The position numbers and the translations under genes are program-made. DNA of 64,000 bases from DASSUW01 sp963759375 (GTDB lineage: Bacteria > Actinomycetota > Thermoleophilia > Solirubrobacterales > Solirubrobacteraceae): the NCBI GenBank assembly GCA_963759375.1, contig CAVWYY010000003.1:434001-498000 (forward strand), given 5' to 3'. Shown here piece by piece: positions 24,055-31,610 of the stretch. How positions within the stretch are numbered: the stretch's first letter is position 1; the number at the start of each line of letters is the position of its first letter. The notes under the pieces are model-generated. The model searched no databases, was not told the DNA's origin, and worked only from the letters and a program-made list of their open reading frames with translations.

Positions 24055-24975
24055 TTAACGCGCGAGACGCGCGGCGGGTTCGATGCGCGCGGCCGCGGCG
24101 GCCACCGTCGCCGCGTGGATGTCGACCGTGTCGCGCACGTCGTCCGCGTAGCCGCCCGCGAGCACCACGCACACGGCCGCGCCTGCGGCGTGCAGGCGGT
24201 CGAGCACCAGCTCGTCGCGGGCGCGCAGGCCCGCCTTGGTGAGCGCGAGCTTGCCGAGGCGGTCGCCCTCCCACGGGTCGGCGCCCGCCAGGTAGAACGC
24301 GAACTCGGGGCGCGCCAGCGGCAGCGCGTGGTCGAGCGCCTCGTCGAGCGCCGTCAGGTAGCGGTCGTCGCCCGTCCCCGCGGCGATGTCGACGTCGAGG
24401 TCCGACGGGATGCGCTGGAACGGGTAGTTGCGCGCACCGTGCAGCGACAGCGTGAAGCAGCCGGGGTCGGGGCCGAGGATGTCGGCGGTGCCGTCGCCCT
24501 GGTGCACATCGCAGTCGACGACGATCGCGCGCGCGCCGAGCCCGTCGGCACGGAGTCGCGAGAGCGCGACCGCGACGTCGTTGAACACGCAGTAGCCGCG
24601 CGCGAACGACCGGCCGGCGTGGTGCGTGCCGCCGCCCAGGTTCATCCCAATCCCGGCGCGGGCGGCGAACCGGGCGGCGGCGATCGTGCCCGCCACCGAG
24701 CGCCGGCTGCGCTCGACGAGCGCGCTCGACCACGGCAGGCCGAGCCCGCGCTGCTCGCGCACGCTCAGCTCGCCGGCGCGCAGACGGGCGACCAGGCCCG
24801 GGTCGTGGACGGCCTCCAGCCAGGCCCACGGCACCGCCTCGGCCTCGTGCACCTCCTGCTCGCCGACGCTCCCGTCCTCGATCACGCGCTGCCGCAGCAG
24901 CCCGTACTTGTCGATCGGGAAGCGGTGGTGCTCGGGGAGCGGGAACCGCCAGCGGTCGTGGGTCCAGACGTGCAC
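24055..24975 (-). CDS. Histone-deacetylase-family hydrolase
   Basis: 306 residues from GTG 24975. Zinc amidohydrolase of the HDAC/acetoin-utilisation superfamily: LGGGTHHAGRSFARGYCVFN (active-site histidines), VVDCDVHQGDGTADI (zinc ligands Asp and His) and LAGADPWEGDRLGKLALT (third ligand Asp). All catalytic positions are present. The tunnel end resembles the bacterial group with short N-terminus MHVWTHDRWRFPLPEHHRFP. Likely removes an acyl group from a small amide or lysine. A 15-bp hairpin sits one base upstream of the GTG, leaving no room for a ribosome site, so translation may be coupled to the dehydrogenase gene or regulated. Confidence 0.88.
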   Translation of the reverse strand: MHVWTHDRWRFPLPEHHRFPIDKYGLLRQRVIEDGSVGEQEVHEAEAVPWAWLEAVHDPGLVARLRAGELSVREQRGLGLPWSSALVERSRRSVAGTIAAARFAARAGIGMNLGGGTHHAGRSFARGYCVFNDVAVALSRLRADGLGARAIVVDCDVHQGDGTADILGPDPGCFTLSLHGARNYPFQRIPSDLDVDIAAGTGDDRYLTALDEALDHALPLARPEFAFYLAGADPWEGDRLGKLALTKAGLRARDELVLDRLHAAGAAVCVVLAGGYADDVRDTVDIHAATVAAAAARIEPAARLAR

Positions 24976-24976
24976 T

Positions 24977-25015
24977 TAGTGTCGTGATTCGGGGGTTCGA
25001 CGAATCACGACACTA
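24977..25015. repeat. 15-bp perfect inverted repeat between ACAD and deacetylase genes
   Basis: TAGTGTCGTGATTCG (24977-24991) and CGAATCACGACACTA (25001-25015) are perfect complements around a nine-base loop. The right arm contains the last three codons and the stop of the acyl-CoA dehydrogenase gene; the left arm ends one base before the GTG of the deacetylase gene. It could attenuate, protect an mRNA end, or be an operator or small repeat element. Confidence 0.8.
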
Positions 25016-26084
25016 CGGCGCGCGCCTGCTCGAACAGCTCGCGGGCCACGCGCGCCGACGCGCTGCCGGCGCCGCCGAGCAGCCGCCGCGACAGCTGCGC
25101 GCGGCGGAAGTAGAGCGGGGCGTCGTGCTCCCACGTGGCGCCGATGCCGCCGTGCACGGAGATCTGCGTGCGCGCCGCATGGTCGAGCGCGCCGCCCGCG
25201 ACCGTGCGAAACGCTGCGGTGGCGAGGGCCAGCTCGTCCGGCCGGTCCTGCGCCGCCCAGCCCGCGTAGTACATGAGCGAGCGCCCTCCTTCGAGCCGCC
25301 GGAGGATCTCCACGAGCTCGTGCTTGACGGCCTGGTAGGAGCCGATCGCGCGCCCGAACGTGAAGCGCTCCTTGGCGTACGCGACCGACCGCTCGAGGGC
25401 GGCCTCGACCGAGCCGAGCGACTCGGCGGCCAGCAGCGCCTGCGCGAGATGCCAGGCCGTCGTGGGATCGGCGCCGGACAGCACGGTGGCGGGTGCCGCG
25501 GAGAGGCGGACGTGGCCGAGCGAGCGCGTCGCGTCGTAGCGCCGCACCGGCTCGATCTCCGCGGCCGCCGCGTCCACCGCGACGACGGTGCCGTCGGCGG
25601 TGACCACCGCGAGCACGTCGGCGCCCGGCGCGTCCGGCACCCAGGCCACCTCGCCGGTCACCGTGCCGGTGTCGAGCACCGGGGCGGGCGCGCGGCGCGT
25701 GCCCTCGCGCGGGTCGGTCGTCCAGTCGCCCGGAATCGCCGGCACGTAGGCGGCGCGCTGCTCGCCGGCCGCCAGCGCCGCGGCGCCGTCCCAGTCGCCG
25801 AGCAGATAGGTGGCGGGCAGGTGCCCGAGCAGCGGCACCGCGGCGAGCACGCGCCCGAGCTCGGCGAACACCAGCATCGCCTCGATCGCGCCGAGCCCGG
25901 CGCCGCCCTGCTCCTCGGCGATCAGCAGGCCGGGCCAGCCGGCCTGCACGGCGGCCGGCCACAGGTCGGGCAGCTCGCCGCCGTCGAGCGCGCCGCGCGC
26001 CGCCTCGAGCGTGTCGACGCGGCCGAGCGTGCCGCGTGCCGCCTCCTGCAGGAACTCCTGCTCGTCCGACAGCGCGAAGTTCAC
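25005..26084 (-). CDS. Acyl-CoA dehydrogenase family protein, subunit 2
   Basis: 359 residues. FAD-dependent acyl-CoA dehydrogenase fold: MNFALSDEQEFLQEAARGTL, the poorly conserved middle beta domain, and the C-terminal helical part YAKERFTFGRAIGSYQAVKH and QISVHGGIGATWEHDAPLYF. The middle domain lacks the usual substrate-binding motif, as in the second subunit of heteromeric actinobacterial dehydrogenases of sterol or side-chain catabolism. It overlaps the partner gene by ATGA and probably forms an alpha2beta2 enzyme with it (inference from family precedent). Confidence 0.87.
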   Translation of the reverse strand: MNFALSDEQEFLQEAARGTLGRVDTLEAARGALDGGELPDLWPAAVQAGWPGLLIAEEQGGAGLGAIEAMLVFAELGRVLAAVPLLGHLPATYLLGDWDGAAALAAGEQRAAYVPAIPGDWTTDPREGTRRAPAPVLDTGTVTGEVAWVPDAPGADVLAVVTADGTVVAVDAAAAEIEPVRRYDATRSLGHVRLSAAPATVLSGADPTTAWHLAQALLAAESLGSVEAALERSVAYAKERFTFGRAIGSYQAVKHELVEILRRLEGGRSLMYYAGWAAQDRPDELALATAAFRTVAGGALDHAARTQISVHGGIGATWEHDAPLYFRRAQLSRRLLGGAGSASARVARELFEQARAVVS

Positions 26085-27259
26085 GACGCCACCTTGACCC
26101 GTAGCTCGCTGAACGGCACGCCCTTGTCGAGCCGCGGCTCGGGCGGCAGGCCGAGCACGCGCTCGCCGACCATCGAGCGCAGAATCTCCTCGGTGCCGCC
26201 GGCCGTCTTGAGGCCGGGCAGGTCGGAGACCAGCTCGCCGTGCCGGTCGTCGGCCAGCGCCTCCGGGCCGAGCACGTCACAGAGCAGCTCGCCGGCGGCG
26301 ATCGCGGCGCGGAGCGTCGTCACCTTCGCGAGCGCGCCCTCCGGGCCGGGGACGTTGCCGCGCTGGAGCGCGGTCAGCGTGCGGTAGCCGGTGAAGCGCA
26401 GCGCGAGGAACTCGGATGCGATCTCGCCGAAGCGGTGCTGCACCTCGGGATCGTCCGCGGCCGCCGGGTCGGTCAGCAGCGCTTCGGCGAACCGGTCGGC
26501 GCGCCAGCCGAAGCCCTCACCGCCGAGCCCGATCGCCACGCGCTCGAACATCAGCGTCGTCATCGCCACGCCCCAGCCGCCGTCGACGGGGCCGACCTCG
26601 CTGCCGGCCGGCAGCGGGACGTCGTCGAAGAAGACCTCGTTGAAGTGGGCCTCGCCGGAGATCTGCCGCAGCGGGCGGACCGTGATGCCGGGCGCGTCCA
26701 TCGGGACGACGAACATGGTCAGGCCCTTGTGCTTGGGCACGTCGGCGTCGGTGCGCGCCAGCAGCAGGCCAAACGCCGCGTACTGCGCGTTGGTGGTCCA
26801 CACCTTCTGGCCCGACAGCCGCCAGCTGCCGTCGTCCTGGCGCTTGGCGCGCGTCTGGATGCCGGCCAGGTCGGAACCCGCGGCCGGCTCGGAGAACAGC
26901 TGGCACCAGACCTCGTCGGCCGCCAGCATCGGCCCAAGGTGGCGCTGCTTCTGGTCCTCGGTGCCATGGGCGATGATCGTCGGGCCGAGCATCCCGACCC
27001 CGATCACGTCGAAGCTCCCCGCGACGCCCGCGCGCCCGATCTCCTGGTTGACGACCACCTGGTGCAGAGGGCCGAGGCCCTGGCCGCCGTACTCCGCCGG
27101 CCACGTCACCGCCGCGAGTCCCGCCTCCGCCAGCTTGCGCTGCCACTCGCGCCGCTCGGCCACGTCCTCGCGCGGCGGCGCCTCCTGCGCATGATCGGTG
27201 AGCCAGCCGCGGACCTTCGTGCGGTACTCGGCCAGCTCGGGCGTGTCGTTGAGGTCCAT
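26081..27259 (-). CDS. Acyl-CoA dehydrogenase, subunit 1
   Basis: 392 residues. N-terminal LTDHAQEAPPREDVAERREW, catalytic-domain motifs QLFSEPAAGSDLAGIQTRAK and SGQKVWTTNAQYAAFGLLLA, and C-terminal LKTAGGTEEILRSMVGERVL, as in the FadE-type proteins used for sterol, bile-acid or branched side chains. The glutamate near GGTEEIL contacts FAD. ATG 27259 lies six bases after TAGCGT (27271-27266), so the message is likely leaderless. It is the first gene of a minus-strand operon with the second subunit and perhaps the deacetylase-like and CHRD genes. Confidence 0.9.
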   Translation of the reverse strand: MDLNDTPELAEYRTKVRGWLTDHAQEAPPREDVAERREWQRKLAEAGLAAVTWPAEYGGQGLGPLHQVVVNQEIGRAGVAGSFDVIGVGMLGPTIIAHGTEDQKQRHLGPMLAADEVWCQLFSEPAAGSDLAGIQTRAKRQDDGSWRLSGQKVWTTNAQYAAFGLLLARTDADVPKHKGLTMFVVPMDAPGITVRPLRQISGEAHFNEVFFDDVPLPAGSEVGPVDGGWGVAMTTLMFERVAIGLGGEGFGWRADRFAEALLTDPAAADDPEVQHRFGEIASEFLALRFTGYRTLTALQRGNVPGPEGALAKVTTLRAAIAAGELLCDVLGPEALADDRHGELVSDLPGLKTAGGTEEILRSMVGERVLGLPPEPRLDKGVPFSELRVKVAS

Positions 27260-27265
27260 GCCCGA

Positions 27266-27439
27266 ACGCTAGTGGACTCGTCCAAAATCTCGTCGGGTTC
27301 TGGCAGGCCCCGCCCGCGGCTGCCGGCACCCGGCATCCGGTCACGTGCCACCAGCATGCTCGCGGATGCCGTGCACCGGCAACCACGACCGGGACTCCGC
27401 CAGGCGACCCGCCGATATTCCGGACGAGTCCACTAGCGT
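27266..27439. repeat. 174-bp palindrome carrying mirror-image divergent promoters
   Basis: The outer arms ACGCTAGTGGACTCGTCC (27266-27283) and its exact complement (27422-27439) are 18-bp perfect inverted repeats. The sequence between is itself an imperfect inverted repeat (for example GCCGGCACCCGGCATCC against a complement of the 27376-27392 stretch), so the whole can fold into one hairpin. Each arm contains TAGCGT, placed as a -10 box exactly six bases before the genes on either side. No gene lies inside. Confidence 0.8.
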
Positions 27440-27445
27440 GAGGCC

Positions 27446-28525
27446 ATCCGCTCCTTCGCCGATATCCCTCCCGCCGTCGAACGCCTGCTCGCGAGCGGCG
27501 CGCGCTCGCGCGTCGGGGTCGTGCTGCTCGACGCGTTCGGCCGCCGCTTCCGCGAGCGCCACGCCGACCACCCGTTCCTGCGGCGGCTGGAGATCACGGA
27601 GCTGGCGACACAGTTCCCGTCGACGACCACCGCGCACGTGACGACGATGCACACGGGCCGCCCGGTCGGCGAGCACGGGCTGTACGAGTGGAACGTCTAC
27701 GAGCCGACGCTCGGCGACGTCGTGACGCCGATCCTCAACGCGCGGGCCGACGCGGGGCCGGACACGCTGGAGGGCGACCCGCGGGCGTTCCGGGCCGGCG
27801 ACACGCTGTACGAGCGCCTCGCGGCCGCCGGCGTGGAGTCGACGGTCATGCACCCGGCGGCGTTCTCGCCGTCGACGTACGACGGTGTATTCACGGCCGG
27901 TGCGCGGCTACGGCCGTACGCCGACCTCGCCGAGGGCGTGCCGGCGTTCTTCGACGCGCTCCAGGCCGGCGGCTATGCGTACCTGTACTGGGACCGCATC
28001 GACGCGACCGGCCACATCCACGGGCCAGGGTCGCCTGAATTCGACGCCGCGGCGGTCGCGGCACTGGACGCGCTGGAGGCCGGCCTGCGGTCGGTCCCCG
28101 GCGCGCTGCTGCTCGTGACCGCCGACCATGGACAGGTCGCGGTCGACCCCGCGCGCGTCGACTACCTCGACGAGGAATGGCCGGGCCTGGCGGCGTTGCT
28201 CAGCTACCGCCCGGCGGGCTCCGCGCGCGACGTCTTCCTGCACACGCCGGCACCCGGCGAGGTGGCCGCCGGTTTGGCCGAGCGGCTCGGCGACCGCGCG
28301 CAGGTCCGGCTGGTCAGCGACCTCGTGGCCGAAGGTCTCTTCGGCGTCGTCGGCGAGCAGTTGCGGGCGCGGCTGGCCGACGTGTGCGTGCTCCCCGCTC
28401 CGGGCCGGACGGCGTGGCTGCGCTCGGCCGAGGGCATGGCCCAGCGCTTCCGCGGCCACCACGGCGGGCTGCACCCCGACGAGGTCGAGACCTGGGTCGG
28501 GGCGCTCGAGCTCGGCTACTCGTAG
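27446..28525 (+). CDS. Type I phosphodiesterase / nucleotide pyrophosphatase (alkaline phosphatase superfamily)
   Basis: 359 residues if started at ATC 27446; the first standard start, GTG 27521, would lose the opening SRVGVVLLDAFG strand that normally carries the first metal-binding Asp. Motifs: VVLLDAFGRRF, the threonine/serine nucleophile region QFPSTTTAHVTTMHTGRPVG, YWDRIDATGHIHGPGS (Asp and His ligands), VTADHGQV (Asp-His) and RGHHGGLHPDE. Members hydrolyse phosphodiester or sulfate bonds using two zinc ions. TAGCGT ends six bases before ATC 27446, mirroring the divergent acyl-CoA dehydrogenase gene. An undetected one-base error is another explanation for the missing ATG. Confidence 0.8.
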   Translation: MRSFADIPPAVERLLASGARSRVGVVLLDAFGRRFRERHADHPFLRRLEITELATQFPSTTTAHVTTMHTGRPVGEHGLYEWNVYEPTLGDVVTPILNARADAGPDTLEGDPRAFRAGDTLYERLAAAGVESTVMHPAAFSPSTYDGVFTAGARLRPYADLAEGVPAFFDALQAGGYAYLYWDRIDATGHIHGPGSPEFDAAAVAALDALEAGLRSVPGALLLVTADHGQVAVDPARVDYLDEEWPGLAALLSYRPAGSARDVFLHTPAPGEVAAGLAERLGDRAQVRLVSDLVAEGLFGVVGEQLRARLADVCVLPAPGRTAWLRSAEGMAQRFRGHHGGLHPDEVETWVGALELGYS

Positions 28526-29496
28526 ACCACGAGCGCCGGCCGCGGCCGCAGGCGCTTGACCTCGGCCGGCCGCATCATGTCGGTGTCCTCCTCGTAGAAG
28601 AGCTTGAAGCCGTGGTAGGCGTCCGGCGCCTGGCGCGTGAAGTCGCGGTACTTCGCGAGCTTCTGCGGCGGCGTCCCGAAGCCGTCGACGTTGAGGACGG
28701 TGGCCAGCCCCTCTCGCTGCTTGAGCCGCTGCTCGTCGACCATGTCGTCGGTGAACTGGTGGATCACGAACAGCTTCTCGGGCAGCCGCTCCCGTTTCGT
28801 GAGCTGGGCCAGCCAGGCAGAGGTGGCGTTGACCTCGCGGGCGCTCACCGAACCGATCACCTGGCCCGGCACCTGTCCGTCCGGCACGCGCCACTCGGGG
28901 TCGAGCGCCAGCCCGACGTCGGGCTCCTTGAGCCACTTCTCGAGCCGCGTGGTCTCCGTGAAGAAGTCCGACCGCCCGGGCTGGATGTCGAGTAGGAGCA
29001 GCGCCTTCGCCTGCCGCGCGGCGCGCAGGTAGCGGGCGATCACCGCGTCCTCCTGGCGGCTCCGGTACATGCCGTCGTCGCCTGGGTCGGCGTTCGCGAT
29101 CACCGCGATCAGCTCGAGCGCGGGGAGCACCGGGCGCGCCTTGGTCCCGTACGGCCGTGCCTGGCGCTCGAGCCGGCGGGCCGCGCCCCGCGGCGAGCCG
29201 ATCCCGAGCGCGCCGAGCTCGCGGCTCTGCGGCGCGCCGTAGTAGGCGACCACGCGGAACTCCGGCAGGACGCTCTGCCCGCCGCGCGGCAGCTCCGGCG
29301 GCGCGGGCGGCACGGCGGCGTCCTCGTTCGCGGTGCGCTGCGGATCGCCGTTCCCGTCGCCGCTGCCCAGCAACACGAAGGCGCCGAGCGCAGCCAGCGC
29401 CACCACGCCGAGCAGGGCGAGTCGACGGCGCCGGTAGATGTGCTGGGGCTCCCTCACGCTGGACCGCGATACCCGTCGGGTCGCAGAGGCAGGCAT
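28516..29496 (-). CDS. Membrane-anchored protein of unknown function
   Basis: 326 residues from ATG 29496; GTG 29457 is an alternative. One N-terminal membrane helix (RLALLGVVALAALGAFVLLG) follows a basic cytoplasmic end; the rest (from about residue 75) is a folded outside domain with FRVVAYYGAPQSRELGALGI, ELIAVIANADPGDDGMYRSR, AKALLLLDIQPGRSDFFTET, LALDPEWRV and KLFYEEDTDMM. The alternating strand-helix pattern with acidic ends suggests a TIM-barrel-like fold related to glycoside hydrolases, but I recognise no family. Convergent overlap of 10 bases with the phosphodiesterase gene. Confidence 0.75.
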   Translation of the reverse strand: MPASATRRVSRSSVREPQHIYRRRRLALLGVVALAALGAFVLLGSGDGNGDPQRTANEDAAVPPAPPELPRGGQSVLPEFRVVAYYGAPQSRELGALGIGSPRGAARRLERQARPYGTKARPVLPALELIAVIANADPGDDGMYRSRQEDAVIARYLRAARQAKALLLLDIQPGRSDFFTETTRLEKWLKEPDVGLALDPEWRVPDGQVPGQVIGSVSAREVNATSAWLAQLTKRERLPEKLFVIHQFTDDMVDEQRLKQREGLATVLNVDGFGTPPQKLAKYRDFTRQAPDAYHGFKLFYEEDTDMMRPAEVKRLRPRPALVVYE

Positions 29497-29497
29497 T

Positions 29498-30643
29498 ATG
29501 TCGAGTGGCGTGGCTCTGGAACGTGACGCACTGGAAAACTTTGCCCTGGAACTGGTGCGAACGCCGAGCCTTTCGGGGTCCGAGGGCGCGGTCGCGGAGC
29601 TGGTCCGCGCCGAGCTCGAGCGGCTCGGCTACGCCGTCGAGGTCGACGCGCTCGGCAACGTCGTCGGCACGCTCGATGCCGGGCCCGGCCCGTGCGTGCT
29701 GTTCGACGCGCACATGGACACCGTGGCGGTCAGCGATCCGGCGGCCTGGTCCGCCGACCCGGCGGGGGAGCGGCGCGACGGCCGGCTCTACGGGCGCGGC
29801 GCGCTCGACATGAAGGGGCCGCTCGCCGCCGTCTTACACGGCGCCGCCGCGGCGTCGCCGGGCGGCCGCGTGGTGGTGTCCGCGTCGATCGCCGAGGAGA
29901 TGATCGAGGGCTTCGCGACCGTCGCGGTCGCGCGCCGCGTGCAGCCGGACGTGGCCGTCATCTGCGAACCGAGCGGCCGGCGCGTCGTGGTCGGCCAGCG
30001 CGGCCGGGCCGAGCTGATCGTCGAGGTGATCGGCGCGCCGACGCACTCGTCGCGGCCGGAGCTCGGCGTCAACGCGGTCGAGGCGATGGCCGACGCGATC
30101 GCCGCCGCGCGGGCGATCGAGCTGCCCTCGCATCCGCTGCTCGGGCCGGCGATCCTCGTGCCCACGGACATCGTCAGCCGCCCGTACCCGGCGTTCTCGG
30201 TGGTGCCGGACCTGTGCACGGTGACGTTCGATCGCCGGACGCTGCCCGGCGAGCAGGAGGACGCGGTGGTCGCGGAGCTGCGCGACGCTGTCGAGGCCGC
30301 GGTCGCCCCGCACGGCGCCACGGCCCGCGTGACCATCGGGGTCGACCGGTTCGACTCCTACTCCGGCGCGCCGGTCGAGGCGCCGAACTTCGCGCCGGCG
30401 TGGTTCACCGATCCGGGGTCGGCGCCGGCGAGCACCGCGCTGGCCGCGCTCGGCGCGGAGGCGCACCACTGGCTGTTCTGCACGAACGGCAGCGGCACGG
30501 CCGGGCTCGGGATCCCGACGGTCGGGTTCGGGCCCGGGGACGAGACGCTGGCCCACCGGGTCGACGAGTTCATCGAGCTCGACGAGCTGTACGCGGGCGC
30601 GCGCGACTACGCCGTCCTGGCCGAGGCGCTGACCCGTGGCTGA
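29498..30643 (+). CDS. M20 metallohydrolase, YgeY-like
   Basis: 381 residues from ATG 29498. Two-zinc M20 hydrolase: VLFDAHMDTVAV (His ligand), RGALDMKGPLAAVLHGAAAA (bridging Asp), ASIAEEMIEGFAT (catalytic Glu pair), VICEPSGRRVVVGQRGRAEL and PTHSSRPELGVNAVEAMADA. Length and sequence style fit YgeY, the hydrolase found next to diaminopropionate ammonia-lyase in enterobacteria. The next gene is exactly such a lyase and overlaps by eight bases, so a joint role in breakdown of a 2,3-diaminopropionate-containing compound is probable (inference from synteny). Confidence 0.82.
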   Translation: MSSGVALERDALENFALELVRTPSLSGSEGAVAELVRAELERLGYAVEVDALGNVVGTLDAGPGPCVLFDAHMDTVAVSDPAAWSADPAGERRDGRLYGRGALDMKGPLAAVLHGAAAASPGGRVVVSASIAEEMIEGFATVAVARRVQPDVAVICEPSGRRVVVGQRGRAELIVEVIGAPTHSSRPELGVNAVEAMADAIAAARAIELPSHPLLGPAILVPTDIVSRPYPAFSVVPDLCTVTFDRRTLPGEQEDAVVAELRDAVEAAVAPHGATARVTIGVDRFDSYSGAPVEAPNFAPAWFTDPGSAPASTALAALGAEAHHWLFCTNGSGTAGLGIPTVGFGPGDETLAHRVDEFIELDELYAGARDYAVLAEALTRG

Positions 30644-31610
30644 GCGGCTCGTCGCGAACCCGCTCGCGGGTCCGCTCGAGCGCGACCCGCTGCCGCCGGG
30701 GCCGCTCGAGTTCCACCGGTCGTTGCCGGGCTACGCGCCGGGCCCGCTGGTCGAGGCGCCGGCGACGGCGGAGGCACTGGGCGTCGAGCGCGTGCTGGTC
30801 AAGGACGAGTCGAGCCGCTTCGGGCTGCCGGCGTTCAAGGTGCTCGGCGCGTCGTGGGCGACCCATCGCGCGCTCGCCGGCCGCCGCGACGTGACGCTCA
30901 CCTGCGCGACGGACGGCAACCACGGGCGGGCGCTCGCGTGGGTGGCGCGGCAACTCGGCGTCGGCGCCACGGTCTTCGTGCCGGACGCGATGGTGCCGGC
31001 GCGCCGCGAGGCGATCGCCGCCGAGGGCGCACGGGTCGAGGTCGTCGCCGGCACCTACGACGAGGCCGTTGAGCACGCGGCCGCGCTCGCGGGGCCGGAC
31101 GTGGTTGTCATCCAGGACACGGCGTGGCCGGGCTACGAGGCCGTGCCCGCATGGGTGATCGAGGGGTACGCCACGATCGGCGCGGAGATCGGCCCCGAGC
31201 CGGACCTCGTCGCGGTGCAGATCGGCGTCGGCTCGTTCGCCTCGGCGATGGTGCGGCGGTTCGCCGGCGCGCGGATCGTCGGCGTCGAACCCGAGTCGGC
31301 GGCCTGCGCGCTCGCGTCGATCGAGGCCGGCGAGCCGGTCGACGTTCCCGGCCCGCACGACAGCGTCATGGCCGGACTCAACTGCGGCCGGGTCTCGCCG
31401 CTCGCCTGGCCGCTCATGTCCCGCGGCATCGAGGCGTTCGCTGCCGTGTCCGACGATCGCGCCCGCGAGGCCGCCGCGCTGCTCGCCCGCGACGGCGTCA
31501 CCGCCGGCGAGAGCGGCGCCGCCGGGCTCGCCGGCCTGCTCGCGTTCCGCGACGAGCTCGAGCTCCCGCCCACCGTCCTGGTGATCAACACCGAGGGCCC
31601 GACCGGCTAG
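30636..31610 (+). CDS. dpaL: Diaminopropionate ammonia-lyase-like PLP enzyme
   Basis: 324 residues from GTG 30636; E. coli DpaL is about 400. Fold-type II PLP enzyme. SRFGLPAFKVLGASWA carries the PLP lysine, CATDGNHGRALAWVARQLG the phosphate-binding region, and DTAWPGYEAVPAWVIEGYAT and MAGLNCGRVSPLAWPL are specific to the diaminopropionate ammonia-lyase group. Reaction: 2,3-diaminopropionate to pyruvate plus two ammonia. Shorter N-terminus than the enterobacterial enzyme. It is coupled to the YgeY-like hydrolase gene, which may release the substrate. Confidence 0.82.
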   Translation: MAERLVANPLAGPLERDPLPPGPLEFHRSLPGYAPGPLVEAPATAEALGVERVLVKDESSRFGLPAFKVLGASWATHRALAGRRDVTLTCATDGNHGRALAWVARQLGVGATVFVPDAMVPARREAIAAEGARVEVVAGTYDEAVEHAAALAGPDVVVIQDTAWPGYEAVPAWVIEGYATIGAEIGPEPDLVAVQIGVGSFASAMVRRFAGARIVGVEPESAACALASIEAGEPVDVPGPHDSVMAGLNCGRVSPLAWPLMSRGIEAFAAVSDDRAREAAALLARDGVTAGESGAAGLAGLLAFRDELELPPTVLVINTEGPTG

